Shown piece by piece: positions 16,132-24,573 of a stretch of DNA of 64,000 nucleotides (its first letter is position 1; the number at the start of each line of letters is the position of its first letter). The translations under genes were made by a program, and so were the position numbers. The notes under the pieces are model-generated. The model was not told where the DNA came from and ran no database searches. It saw only the letters and a list, made by a program, of their open reading frames with translations. The DNA is from Paenibacillus rhizophilus (GTDB lineage: Bacteria; Bacillota; Bacilli; Paenibacillales; Paenibacillaceae): NCBI RefSeq assembly GCF_003854965.1, contig NZ_RQPI01000001.1:1097781-1161780 (forward strand). The letters run 5' to 3'.

Positions 16132-16800
16132 TCACAAAGAGAGCCTGTTTAACCACTCGATCTCCGGCAAATATCCAAAATGCTGTATTCGTATTACGGC
16201 AAGAAGCGCCAGATGTCCCGGATAAAAAGACCACCAGACCCATCTCGGAACCCGACGTTTCCGCAGTTGCTCCCATACCGAGGGTCCGTAAGCGATCATC
16301 AGAGTCGGCAGCAGACTCAGCATTTGGACGATCCAGCCGTAATAGAACATATATATAATATTTAGCGTCAAATGAGCAATGACAAGCCCGTACGAACGGA
16401 TATAGCGGAAGATCAGCACCAGAAGCAGCCCGTACGCATTATAATCAAGGGGAAAATAGTCCATCACCCATATGGCCGGAACGACAACCGCTATGCCCAG
16501 CCATGGCTTGGGCAGCCTGTCCACCGCAATCAGCACAAGTTCGGAAAGCAGCAGAGTGAAGACGACATTCAGCCCTCCCGGGTCGAGCGCCAGATTGTAA
16601 GGAATTTGCGCTATCACGGCGATTGCCAGCAGACGCAGCAAATATCGGGGCTTTGAAGAGGTTTGGAGATGGCCCTGGACAAGCGCATAACAATAAATAG
16701 GGAACGCAATCCTCCCAATATACCTCCATTCCAAGTCCTGAGGAAAAAAGATATATCCGATGTGATCGATCAACATGGTAAGCATGGCAATAAACTGCAT
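16132..16800 (-). CDS. TraX-family membrane protein
   Basis: The 222-residue protein has seven to eight hydrophobic segments and the TraX opening MLTMLIDHIGYIFFP, then RIGRIAFPIYCYALVQG-type text (YIGRIAFPIYCYALVQGH). TraX in conjugative plasmids N-acetylates pilin; chromosomal homologues in Bacillota are probably membrane acyltransferases of unknown substrate. AGGAGG sits 6 bases before the start. There is no conjugation gene nearby. Confidence 0.87.
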   Translation of the reverse strand: MQFIAMLTMLIDHIGYIFFPQDLEWRYIGRIAFPIYCYALVQGHLQTSSKPRYLLRLLAIAVIAQIPYNLALDPGGLNVVFTLLLSELVLIAVDRLPKPWLGIAVVVPAIWVMDYFPLDYNAYGLLLVLIFRYIRSYGLVIAHLTLNIIYMFYYGWIVQMLSLLPTLMIAYGPSVWEQLRKRRVPRWVWWSFYPGHLALLAVIRIQHFGYLPEIEWLNRLSL

Positions 16801-16848
16801 TTGAGTCCTCCTGTAGGTCTATGTAAAGAATCGGGATATTGCCTCTTA

Positions 16849-16965
16849 TTATCCATGGCTTTTCCGGCCCTGTCCACCGTTCAGCAATCCGGTACCGCTC
16901 ATATAAGCAAAAAGCGATCCGAATATCCGTCTTCGGGACACTCGAACCGCTCTCTTGTATGGCAT
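16849..16965 (-). CDS. Possible 38-residue basic micro-protein
   Basis: An ATG at 16965 follows AAAGGA with ~8-base spacing, 5 bases after the epimerase stop. The frame gives 38 residues, beginning MPYKRAVRVSRRRIFG and then LFAYMSGTGLL, so it is strongly basic with a short hydrophobic patch and ends in a basic tail. It fills most of the space between the epimerase and TraX genes on the same strand. No family is recognised. A chance frame is possible; support rests on the good ribosome binding site and position. Confidence 0.4.
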   Translation of the reverse strand: MPYKRAVRVSRRRIFGSLFAYMSGTGLLNGGQGRKSHG

Positions 16966-16969
16966 TCTA

Positions 16970-17962
16970 TTATTCCTTTATATAAAATCTCGCCGTTTCT
17001 TCCCAATACTCACCCGGCTTTAAACTGAACAGGCCTATTTCGTCGCCAGGCAGGTCCACATTCGGCGCATTTACCAGATTGACCTGAGGTTCGGGGCAGA
17101 AAAAGCCTTCCTTCGCTCCGTTGTTCCAAATCATCCACTGCTTGTAAGATGTGCCCACATCATAGACCAGCGTCACGCCGAGATTCATATCGGTAAGCTC
17201 CATCCGGTTTCTTCCGTTTTGAGGAACAGCCGTATAATGATTGTCCATCGGAGCGAAGAACGGATTCACTCCCTCCTCTCGCAGTTCGATCTCTTCGGGC
17301 TGGAGAGGCTGATAATTTCCCGTCGGCAGCATCCGTTCATTGAGTTCCCAGCGCTCGCCTATCGTTACCTTTACCCGGTAATCACTTGCAGCGCTCTCCT
17401 GAGCGAACGGGGCGTTAACCGCCGTATGGAAAGCCAATAGACAGGGCATGACTTCATCCCCGTCGTTATGGATCAGCAGCTGCTGGGACAGTCCCGCTTC
17501 CGACAGACCATAGCGCAGCTTCACGATATATTTATGGGGAAAATATTCATAGGAAGGATGATTCTCGTCCACTTTGATGGCCACGGTAACATAGCTCTCG
17601 TTCTTGCTGCTCCCGAAGTCTTCCACCTGCCAGACCGCCGTATGCAAAAAACCATGAATATGATTCCCGGTCGCCTCTTCGTTAATCGGCAATTGATAAA
17701 CTTGCCCGTTCCAGGGAAATTTGCCGTCAGCGTACCGGTTAGGAGGGAACAGCACAGGAATACCATATACTCCGGGGCTTTGCTTAAAAGCCTCTATTCC
17801 GTCTTCTCCCGGTTCCCGCAGGAAGCGGTAGCCGTTCTCCGTATCGCGAAACGCGATCAAATTGCCGCCGGTTCCCGGCAGTACGGCCGCCTCAAAGCGT
17901 CCGGCTTTCAGCCATACCGCAGGTTCGCCCTCAAATTGTTCTTCGTATGCTTTGATATCCAT
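16970..17962 (-). CDS. Aldose 1-epimerase family protein
   Basis: The chosen ATG at 17962 follows GGAGAGG with good spacing; an in-frame GTG-like extension of seven codons exists. The 330-residue beta-sandwich protein shows VLPGTGGNLIAFRD, FPPNRYADGKFPWNG, HIHGFLHTAVWQV (the conserved His pair region) and CPEPQVNLVNAPN near the C-terminus, as in galactose mutarotase/YeaD-type enzymes. It interconverts alpha and beta anomers of sugars or sugar phosphates in the cytosol. Substrate is unassigned. It is followed by a micro-ORF and TraX on the same strand. Confidence 0.88.
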   Translation of the reverse strand: MDIKAYEEQFEGEPAVWLKAGRFEAAVLPGTGGNLIAFRDTENGYRFLREPGEDGIEAFKQSPGVYGIPVLFPPNRYADGKFPWNGQVYQLPINEEATGNHIHGFLHTAVWQVEDFGSSKNESYVTVAIKVDENHPSYEYFPHKYIVKLRYGLSEAGLSQQLLIHNDGDEVMPCLLAFHTAVNAPFAQESAASDYRVKVTIGERWELNERMLPTGNYQPLQPEEIELREEGVNPFFAPMDNHYTAVPQNGRNRMELTDMNLGVTLVYDVGTSYKQWMIWNNGAKEGFFCPEPQVNLVNAPNVDLPGDEIGLFSLKPGEYWEETARFYIKE

Positions 17963-18034
17963 GGTTTCTGCCTCTCCTCCCATTCATGTAACTGCTTTCA
18001 CAAAGGATAGAGTATCATAAATCCGTATTTTCTT

Positions 18035-18757
18035 CTATAACTGTTCCACTTCGACGTTCATAATGTTTTCAATCCCCTTGAGATCATAATAAATTTCCGT
18101 GGCAAAATCGCGGTGGGGAGCGGACAGCACCATATCGATCATTTGTCTTCCGTCTTCCAGGTCCTTGATTTTTATCCGCCGGATAATGCGCTCGCGGAAT
18201 TTTCGCTTGTGCTGGCCTTTTGCGTTGCCTGTCCGATTCTCGATTTTACAGATAACTTCCGGCATGCCGTCAATGTCTTCCATGACAATCTTGACGGATA
18301 CGTCATGATTGTTAAGCTTCTGCGGACCTATCGCCCGAATAAGCCAAGGAACCGCGTTGACCGCAAAAATAAGCAGCACAACGGCGATAGCCGCTTCAAT
18401 ATAGAATCCGGCCCCCACCGCGATGCCGATGCCCGATGCCGTCCAGATCAGCGCCGCCGAAGTCAGGCCGGAGATTGCGTCGCCGCCTCTTCGCAGGATG
18501 ACGCCCGCACCCAGGAAACCGATGCCGCTTACGATTTGCGCCGCAAGCCGCATCGGGTCCATATTGGGATGATCGGCACCGGAGAATTCATCAAAGGCCC
18601 GGATTGATACGATAGTCACGAGGCAGCTGGCTATACTGATAACCATACTGGTCCGAATTCCCAACGGTTTCTGCTTTAACTGGCGGTCTATACCGATGAA
18701 CAGCCCGAACAGCATGGCTACAAGCAGTTTGATCATGGCTTCGATATGCAAATGCAT
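18035..18757 (-). CDS. mgtC: MgtC/SapB family membrane protein
   Basis: The 240-residue protein starts at ATG 18757 after AAAGGAGAG. Its N-terminal ~145 residues hold four to five membrane segments with the family core IGIDRQLKQKPLGIRTSMVI, then QIVSGIGFLGAGVILRRG and GLTSAALIWTASGIGIAVG. The C-terminal ~90 residues are a cytosolic ACT-like domain. MgtC proteins are linked to Mg2+ limitation and, in Gram-negatives, inhibit F-type ATP synthase; here the role is inferred. A hairpin with a U-run lies 70 bases upstream on the same strand. Confidence 0.9.
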   Translation of the reverse strand: MHLHIEAMIKLLVAMLFGLFIGIDRQLKQKPLGIRTSMVISIASCLVTIVSIRAFDEFSGADHPNMDPMRLAAQIVSGIGFLGAGVILRRGGDAISGLTSAALIWTASGIGIAVGAGFYIEAAIAVVLLIFAVNAVPWLIRAIGPQKLNNHDVSVKIVMEDIDGMPEVICKIENRTGNAKGQHKRKFRERIIRRIKIKDLEDGRQMIDMVLSAPHRDFATEIYYDLKGIENIMNVEVEQL

Positions 18758-18826
18758 CGTCTTCTCTCCTTTCAAGGGAATAAAGATAAATTATATCCTG
18801 ATGCTTATTCATTCTTATACTAATGC

Positions 18827-18849
18827 AAAAAGCCCCACTGGCGTGGAGC
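18827..18849 (-). terminator. Hairpin with U-run in the mgtC leader
   Basis: On the minus strand GCTCCAC pairs with GTGGGGC around GCCA and is followed by TTTTT. It lies 225 bases after the ABC-transporter operon and 70 bases before the mgtC start codon, so it is either a distant operon terminator or an attenuator in the mgtC leader. Confidence 0.65.
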
Positions 18850-19073
18850 CTTCAAATCACTTGCAGCGCAGCATCCCGCTTTAAACTATATGCCTTCCCG
18901 TTCCCGCTGAGACCGGTTACCATTATTTCCTTAACTTATACCCTCACTGCTAAAAATGAATCGACGGCGGAATATTCAACTATCCCGTAAAAAAGGCCGA
19001 CAATTCCGTCCGGTGTTCGGACCTCATATCGGGCCTCTACTGTTCTTCCTTCAACGTAAACGATGAATACCGG
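18850..19073 (-). other. 224-bp gap between the ABC ATPase gene and the mgtC leader hairpin
   Basis: No gene with a start and ribosome binding site is present. The frame of the ABC ATPase stays open for 45 further codons after its TAG stop, ending at 18936. I found no match to the known Mg2+ (M-box) leader. Confidence 0.5.
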
Positions 19074-19868
19074 CTAGCCCAGCACGATCCGGTCATCGGC
19101 AAGCTTATGGCCGCTGATGCTCTCAAATTCTCCGAGAAGCCGTTCCACCGTCAGATCCTTTTTACGAGTCTCATCGATATCGAGGATAATCCGTCCCTTG
19201 TCCATCATAATCAGGCGGTTGCCAAGCCGGATGGCCTGCTCCATGTTATGGGTTACCATCAAGGTGGTCAGCTTCATTTCGCGAACGATGGATTCGGTCA
19301 AGCGTGTAATCAGCTCCGCTCTTGCAGGATCGAGCGCTGCCGTATGTTCATCCAGAAGCAGAATTTGCGGCTTCGTAAACGTGGCCATTAGCAGACTGAG
19401 AGCCTGTCTTTCTCCGCCGGACAAGAGCCCGACCTTCGCCCTCAGGCGGTTCTCCAGGCCGATGCCAAGCCGCTCCAGCTCCTCACGGAACATTGCCCGT
19501 TTCGCGGATGAAACGCCGATGGACAGCCCTCTGCTTTTGCCGCGCTTGTAAGCCATCGCCAGATTCTCTTCAATCGTCATACGCGGCGATGTGCCGGCCA
19601 TCGGGTCCTGAAAGACCCGGCCGATCCAATGGCTGCGCTGATGCTCGGCCAAATGGCTGATCGGGCTTGCTTCGATGAGGACTTCGCCGAGATCCGGCTT
19701 CATAACGCCGGAAATAATATTCATCAGCGTCGACTTTCCGGCCCCGTTGCTGCCGATGATTGTAACGAAATCTCCCGGATTCAGTTCCAGATCAATACCG
19801 AGCAAGGCAATCTTCTCGTCCGGCGTGCCCGGGTTAAACAGCTTGGACACGTTATCGAGCTTTAACAT
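19074..19868 (-). CDS. ABC transporter ATPase (TrpZ-type)
   Basis: The 264-residue ATPase has Walker A GSNGAGKSTL (~40), a Q-loop around VFQDPMAGTSPRMT, signature LLSGGERQALSL, Walker B ILLLDEHTAALDP and the switch His in MVTHNMEQA. It powers import for the permease and binding protein encoded just upstream. The start at 19868 lies inside the permease gene, a 17-base overlap that implies translational coupling. The set corresponds to the PF04392-type ABC importers, some of which are predicted tryptophan transporters (TrpXYZ). Confidence 0.9.
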   Translation of the reverse strand: MLKLDNVSKLFNPGTPDEKIALLGIDLELNPGDFVTIIGSNGAGKSTLMNIISGVMKPDLGEVLIEASPISHLAEHQRSHWIGRVFQDPMAGTSPRMTIEENLAMAYKRGKSRGLSIGVSSAKRAMFREELERLGIGLENRLRAKVGLLSGGERQALSLLMATFTKPQILLLDEHTAALDPARAELITRLTESIVREMKLTTLMVTHNMEQAIRLGNRLIMMDKGRIILDIDETRKKDLTVERLLGEFESISGHKLADDRIVLG

Positions 19869-20781
19869 CGGCCGCGCCTCCTTTCTTGTCTTTCAAGGCT
19901 AGCTCGGCCAGCTCAGCAGTACGCTTGCGGGCGCTGTTCTTTTGCTTGAGGTAGCGCTGCACCGATGGGAACACGAGGGCGATAATAACAATAATCGCCG
20001 TAATTAATTTCAGGTCGGAGGCGTCGAGCCATTCCACCCTCAATGCCAGCGCGACAACGATCCGGTACACAATTGAGCCCAGAACAACCGCGAGCGTAGC
20101 GCGGAATACGCTGCCCGAGCCAAAAATCGCTTCCCCGATGATGACGGAAGCCAGACCGATAACGATCATCCCGATGCCCATCGAGGAATCGGCAAACGTC
20201 GAGTATTGAGTGATGAGCGCTCCCGAGAGCGCCACCAGTCCGTTCGACAGACTGATTCCGAGCATCGTCGTACTGTCCGTATTCACGCCGAAACTGCGGA
20301 TCATCCGCGAATTGTCTCCGGTCGCCCGCAGGGCGAGCCCCAGGTCGGTTCGCAGGAACACATCCATGAGCAGCTTCACCGCTATAACCGCGATTGGCAT
20401 TACATAGAGCGGATCAATTGAAGAAAAGAGCGTCTCATCGCCCATGAGCGACACATTGGGCTTGCCCATAATCCGCAAGTTGATCGAATAGAGCGCGATC
20501 ATCATCAATATCCCCGACAGCAGCCCGTTGATCTTTCCTTTGGTGTGGAGCAGACCGGTGCACAGCCCGGCAATCATTCCCCCGGCAAGCGCACCGATCG
20601 TAGCCAGCCACGGCGCATAGCCGTGAGTGATCATAACGGCGGCAATGGCGCCGCCCGTCGTAAAGCTGCCGTCCACGGTTAAATCCGGAAAATCCAAAAT
20701 CCGGAACGTTATATATACACCCAAGGCCATAAAAGCATAAAGCAATCCGAGCTCAATCGCCCCGTTCATTGATTCCAACAT
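19852..20781 (-). CDS. ABC transporter permease (TrpY-type)
   Basis: The 309-residue protein has eight to nine hydrophobic segments and the branched-chain/ribose-type permease pattern: GVYITFRILDFPDLTVDGSF near the N-terminus, then GLALRATGDNSRMIRSFGVN, the EAA-like cytosolic loop, and ISLSNGLVALSGALITQ. The tail is basic (NSARKRTAEL). It forms the membrane channel with the ATPase at 19074 and the lipoprotein at 20844. The 62-base gap to the binding-protein gene has no terminator. Confidence 0.9.
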   Translation of the reverse strand: MLESMNGAIELGLLYAFMALGVYITFRILDFPDLTVDGSFTTGGAIAAVMITHGYAPWLATIGALAGGMIAGLCTGLLHTKGKINGLLSGILMMIALYSINLRIMGKPNVSLMGDETLFSSIDPLYVMPIAVIAVKLLMDVFLRTDLGLALRATGDNSRMIRSFGVNTDSTTMLGISLSNGLVALSGALITQYSTFADSSMGIGMIVIGLASVIIGEAIFGSGSVFRATLAVVLGSIVYRIVVALALRVEWLDASDLKLITAIIVIIALVFPSVQRYLKQKNSARKRTAELAELALKDKKGGAADVKAR

Positions 20782-20843
20782 GATGTCTTACTTCTCCCTT
20801 CAAACGGCAAGGGGCGTCACTATGGATCGCCCCTGGACAAATC

Positions 20844-21914
20844 TTATTGAATAATGTCGTTAGTCTGATCGGCCACTTCTTTCTTCATGGCGTCCGTTAC
20901 TTCAATGCCTTGAGCGGCGGCAGCCTTCAGATTCAGGATAACGTCCAGTTTCTGCTGCACGGTAACTGGTAGATCCCCGATCTTCTTACCGTTCTTCAGC
21001 ACGTCAACCGCCATTTGCCCGACTTGATAGCCGTGGTCATAATATTTGAAGCCTACGGTAGCGAAAGCGCCTTTCTCAACTGTATCACGGTCACTTGAGA
21101 AGAACGGAAGCTTGTTCTCGTTGGCTACCTGGATAATGGAGTCAACGCCGCTGACAACCGAGTTGTCGAGAGTGATGTACAGCGCGTCGGCCCGTCCAAC
21201 CAGGGACTCGGCGGCTTGTTTGACTTCGGAAGTGTTCGTAATCGGCGCTTTGATCAGCTCAATGCCATGCTTGTCCAGCGCAGCTTGGGCTTTGTCCGCC
21301 ATTACGACAGCGTTCGGCTCGCCCTCGTTGATAATAAGGCCCAGCTTCTTCACATTTGGAAATTGAGCGGCGATGAAATCCATCAGTCTGGTAATCGCCT
21401 CGGGATTCGTATCGGATGCCCCCGATACATTTCCGCCCGGATGATCCAGATTGGATACCACCTTGGCGTCAAGCGGGTCCGTTACGGCCGCAAACAAGAT
21501 CGGCGTATCGTTCTTGATGGCCTGCACAAGCGCCTGAGCGGGAGGCGTTGCGATTCCGATGACCAGATCATTGTCTTCGGACGCAATTTTTTGGGCTATG
21601 GATAGATTGTTCGCCTGATCCGCCTGCGCGTTCTCAAAATCGACGGTAAGGTTCTGTCCTTCGACAATCCCCGCATCCTTCAGTGCGGCTATAATGCCGT
21701 CGTAAGTGGCATCCAGCGACGGATGCTCAACATACTGCGATACGGCGATCTTGTAAGTTTTGGTGTCCGTGCTTCCCGCTCCCGCAGTGCTCTGTGCGGT
21801 GCTGCCGGGTACGGCTGTCGCACCGTTGCTTGCCGTTGTATTGTTGTTGCCGCAGCCTGCCGCCACGAGCATGAGACATAAACTGAGCCCCAGCCAGATT
21901 TTCTTTCTCTTCAT
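20844..21914 (-). CDS. ABC transporter substrate-binding lipoprotein (TrpX-type, PF04392)
   Basis: The 356-residue protein has a lipoprotein signal (WLGLSLCLMLVAAGC), a Ser/Thr/Ala linker, then a two-lobed periplasmic-binding fold: KIAVSQYVEHPSLDATYDGI, GIATPPAQALVQAIKNDTPILFAAVTDPLDAKVV, LYITLDNSVVSG and FFSSDRDTVEKGAFATVGF. This is the YnjE/TrpX-like family; related Streptococcus loci are regulated by Trp T-boxes. I see no T-box motif here, so tryptophan as a substrate is not supported by regulation. It is first in a three-gene operon from the promoter at 22053-22080. Confidence 0.88.
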   Translation of the reverse strand: MKRKKIWLGLSLCLMLVAAGCGNNNTTASNGATAVPGSTAQSTAGAGSTDTKTYKIAVSQYVEHPSLDATYDGIIAALKDAGIVEGQNLTVDFENAQADQANNLSIAQKIASEDNDLVIGIATPPAQALVQAIKNDTPILFAAVTDPLDAKVVSNLDHPGGNVSGASDTNPEAITRLMDFIAAQFPNVKKLGLIINEGEPNAVVMADKAQAALDKHGIELIKAPITNTSEVKQAAESLVGRADALYITLDNSVVSGVDSIIQVANENKLPFFSSDRDTVEKGAFATVGFKYYDHGYQVGQMAVDVLKNGKKIGDLPVTVQQKLDVILNLKAAAAQGIEVTDAMKKEVADQTNDIIQ

Positions 21915-22052
21915 GTAAAAATCCCCTCTTCTCGTAATATTATCAGCGCGTGCATCGAAACGTGCGCCGCAGCACTGTCGCTTCTATAGATCAAAGCGAT
22001 AAAGTAAATGCTAGCGGCAACCCGCGTCCATACCGGCATTCTATGAAACTAT

Positions 22053-22080
22053 ATTATATGTGGGTTCCTATTTTCGTCAA
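22053..22080 (-). promoter_or_regulatory. Sigma-A promoter of the ABC importer operon
   Basis: On the minus strand TTGACG (22080-22075), 16 bases, then TATAAT (22058-22053), 138 bases before the binding-protein start. The rest of the 326-base gap 21915-22240 holds the leader of this operon and the upstream region of the NlpC gene; no riboswitch was recognised. Confidence 0.75.
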
Positions 22081-22240
22081 TCTGAAATAATAACCGAATG
22101 TTCTACATTATCCGCGCAAACCGGTTCTTCAAACCATTCATCCGGATCATTCCTTACAACCATTTCCTTTTGCCCGAGCTACATAAAAAAAAGAGCGCTG
22201 AGCATACTGAGTCTACAATTTTGAATATGGAGCGTGTGAT

Positions 22241-23161
22241 ATGAACGCAACCCCAAAAAAACTGCTGCTCCTGAGCTCAGTGCTGTCTGCCGCCGTACTT
22301 GCAACAGCCTGCGGAAACACCAATAACACCGGTCAGCCCCGTACCAATGCCGTCAATCCTTCCGTCCAGCCGCAAGGTTACATCGAGAAGCAGTCAGATA
22401 CCGACTCTTCGGGCAAAACGTGGATTCCCCTTGAACCTGCAGCTAAATCATTAGGCTATCGGGTAGAAGAGGAACCCGGAGGAGGCGGTTATGCCAAGAT
22501 CGGTTACAGCGACGTGATGTACAAAGTGCGACCGGGCTCCGCAGAGGCCTTCTCCCTCGGTAAAACCTGCACTCTGCCAGAAGCGCCTATCCGGCGAGAC
22601 GGAAAAATCTATATAACGACGGGTTCGCTGTCGAAATTATTTCAATCGAAGGTCAGCTTGAACCCCGGCAGCAGCGAAATCTCCATTGACACCCCGAGAG
22701 AACGTATCGCCGACGATAAGCAAAATGCGGCTGCACCAGGCAAGCCTTTCCGCATTCAAAGTATGTCTTCGGATCAAGCCGGCGAGCTGATTTCCTATGC
22801 CAAAAAATATCTGGGCGTTCCTTATGATTTCGGGGCGGCGCCTTACGAGGAATCGAAAAAATTCGACTGTTCTTCCTTTACCCGCCATGTCTTTAAGAAG
22901 TTTGGCGTGGATTTGCCGCGGCTCGCCAAAGATCAGGACAATCTCGGCAGATCCGTCAGCCGTCAGCAGCTTCAGCCCGGAGATCTTATTTTCTTCACTG
23001 TCCCCGGACGGTTCGATAGAGACACCATTCCCGGCCATGTCGGCATTTATATCGGAGGCGGAGAATTTATACACACCTGGGGCTCCCCCGGAGTTCAGAT
23101 CAGTAATCTGGACAGCGGGTATTGGAACAACGTCATTCTGCATATGCGGCGCGTCCTGTAG
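22241..23161 (+). CDS. NlpC/P60 lipoprotein endopeptidase with N-terminal stalk domain
   Basis: The 306-residue protein has a lipoprotein signal (LLSSVLSAAVLATAC). Residues ~55-150 resemble a copper-amine-oxidase-like stalk domain (WIPLEPAAKSLGYRVEEE, DGKIYITTGSLSKLF). Residues ~180-306 are an NlpC/P60 domain with catalytic Cys in KFDCSSFTRHVF, His in GHVGIYIGGG and a third polar residue in FIHTWG, so it looks active. Such enzymes cut D-Glu-diaminopimelate links in peptidoglycan stem peptides at the cell surface. Ribosome binding site GGAGCG, spacing 8. Monocistronic. Confidence 0.9.
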   Translation: MNATPKKLLLLSSVLSAAVLATACGNTNNTGQPRTNAVNPSVQPQGYIEKQSDTDSSGKTWIPLEPAAKSLGYRVEEEPGGGGYAKIGYSDVMYKVRPGSAEAFSLGKTCTLPEAPIRRDGKIYITTGSLSKLFQSKVSLNPGSSEISIDTPRERIADDKQNAAAPGKPFRIQSMSSDQAGELISYAKKYLGVPYDFGAAPYEESKKFDCSSFTRHVFKKFGVDLPRLAKDQDNLGRSVSRQQLQPGDLIFFTVPGRFDRDTIPGHVGIYIGGGEFIHTWGSPGVQISNLDSGYWNNVILHMRRVL

Positions 23162-23206
23162 GGCGCGTTGCTTTTTTTCCGATAATCTTCAGTTCTTGCC
23201 CCCAGC

Positions 23207-23539
23207 TTATCCCTCAGCATTCCCTGCTGCCCGATCGACTGCCCGGTTAAAGCCTTTGAATCTCGTACCTTGATAAGTCAGCTCTCCCCGGTCTCCTTCC
23301 ACTACCAGTCCGTACATATTGTCAGGCACTTCGAGTTCAATCCTGGCACCATTCTGAAACTCATAGGTTACATACTGTTTAATTCCTTTGAATAAGGCGT
23401 AGAAAATTGCGGAAAGAATGCCAACGGCGACAACTGCGAAAATAATCATGAAAATTCGGAAGAAAGTCGGCGTATCCTGCCAAAACAATTCAAATCCGCT
23501 TGGCGGCTCTGTCGGGAATTGCCCGCTCCATAGTTTCAT
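23207..23539 (-). CDS. Short DUF2500-like membrane protein
   Basis: The 110-residue protein has one membrane helix (~29-50, FMIIFAVVAVGILSAIFYALF). The tail YVTYEFQNGARIELEVP, MYGLVVEGDRGELTYQGTRFKGF matches the end of DUF2500 proteins. In that family, as I recall it, 40-50 residues including an NNxSP motif separate the helix from the YVTFE strand; here KGIKQ runs straight into YVTYE, so this is a short variant or internal deletion. Function is unknown. It is divergent from the antiporter operon. Confidence 0.65.
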   Translation of the reverse strand: MKLWSGQFPTEPPSGFELFWQDTPTFFRIFMIIFAVVAVGILSAIFYALFKGIKQYVTYEFQNGARIELEVPDNMYGLVVEGDRGELTYQGTRFKGFNRAVDRAAGNAEG

Positions 23540-23638
23540 TTATTACTCCCCCGTTCTGTTGGCTCCGCCTTGCTATTTGGCTCCAAGGTGAAGGCTATGT
23601 TATGATTTTTACACTAGATCGGCCAAGGAGGTGCCCTT

Positions 23639-24073
23639 TTGACTCAATATATAGATCGAAATGCGCGGAATGGACTAATCCGGCTCGCTTTGGCAATTCT
23701 CCTTGCGCTGGTCCTTCCAGCATTCGCTGTCGTCGATTGGAACAGCCCATCGGCTCAGGACAACGCGGCAAAAGGTATCGAAAAGCAGGCTCACCATTTT
23801 GCGGTGACTTCGGCCCGCCAGCATCCGCAGCCGCATTTTCCAGGCGCCTTATCCCGTCTTCCTATTGAACAGAGCTATCCTGCCGAGTTGAAGCCCTACG
23901 CATTGCCTTTGCTATTCGGGTTATTTTATCCGCTTATCTATAATCTGTTGAAGCGCCTGCTTCTGTATCCGCTTAAATACACCTCGAATTATGTGGCTTA
24001 CTCCCGTGCGGCTGAAGTCATAGGTGGACGATACTGCAAATATACGACTTTTACTTATTGGAGGCTGGTTTGA
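23639..24073 (+). CDS. Small membrane protein, first gene of the K+/H+ antiporter operon
   Basis: A TTG at 23639 follows AAGGAGG by 7 bases. The 144-residue product has an N-terminal hydrophobic segment (LIRLALAILLALVLPAFAVV, ~14-33) that could be an anchor or signal, a polar middle, and a second hydrophobic segment (ALPLLFGLFYPLIYNLL, ~88-104). It ends 2 bases before khtT. Position matches KhtS of the B. subtilis khtSTU operon, but I see no clear sequence match, so the name is not assigned. Confidence 0.7.
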   Translation: MTQYIDRNARNGLIRLALAILLALVLPAFAVVDWNSPSAQDNAAKGIEKQAHHFAVTSARQHPQPHFPGALSRLPIEQSYPAELKPYALPLLFGLFYPLIYNLLKRLLLYPLKYTSNYVAYSRAAEVIGGRYCKYTTFTYWRLV

Positions 24074-24075
24074 TT

Positions 24076-24570
24076 ATGAATTTTAGAGAATGCGATTTGC
24101 CCGGAATCGGGAAAAAATTTGTTCTAAATACCCGCAGCGGCGATAAGCTCGCTATCATTGTACATGATGACGGACGGCGGGAGCTGTATCATTTTGAATA
24201 TGATGATCCGGATCAAAGTATTTCCATGGTTACACTCGACGATGACGAAGCCAGATATATTTCAGCTATCATTGGTGGCGTCACTTACAAGCCCCGGTCG
24301 CTGGAATCCATCGAGGTGGCGCTGGACGACCTGATTATTGAATGGTACCGTCTGGAGCCGGGGTTCGGCTGTATCGGCCATACGATTGGCGAACTCGATA
24401 TCCGCGCCCGTTCCGGTGTTACCGTAATAGCGGTCATCGAAAAAAATCACACTAAGCATATCAGCCCCGGACCCGAACTGGAACTGACGCCGGACTGCAT
24501 CGTCGTTGCCGCGGGGGAGAGAGAACAGCATAAACAATTCAGGCATATTTTGCGGAATGGATGTGGTTGA
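24076..24570 (+). CDS. khtT: KhtT, K+/H+ antiporter regulatory subunit (RCK_C)
   Basis: The start is ATG 24076 (MNFRECDLPGIGKKF), which matches KhtT starts; GGAGG lies ~12 bases upstream, inside the previous gene. The N-terminal ~80 residues are the KhtT-specific domain and the C-terminal ~80 are an RCK_C/TrkA-C domain (IGELDIRARSGVTVIAVI, LTPDCIVVAAGERE). In B. subtilis RCK_C of KhtT binds c-di-AMP and activates the antiporter KhtU. 164 residues, cytosolic. Immediately upstream of khtU. Confidence 0.9.
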   Translation: MNFRECDLPGIGKKFVLNTRSGDKLAIIVHDDGRRELYHFEYDDPDQSISMVTLDDDEARYISAIIGGVTYKPRSLESIEVALDDLIIEWYRLEPGFGCIGHTIGELDIRARSGVTVIAVIEKNHTKHISPGPELELTPDCIVVAAGEREQHKQFRHILRNGCG

Positions 24571-24573
24571 TTG

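Noticed and set aside
21915..22050. T-box or Trp attenuator upstream of the TrpX-type operon
   Set aside because: The GGTGGNACCRCG T-box core and a Trp-codon cluster are absent.
24571..24573. TTG as start of khtU
   Set aside because: ATG follows directly at 24574 and is preferred; the difference is a single residue.
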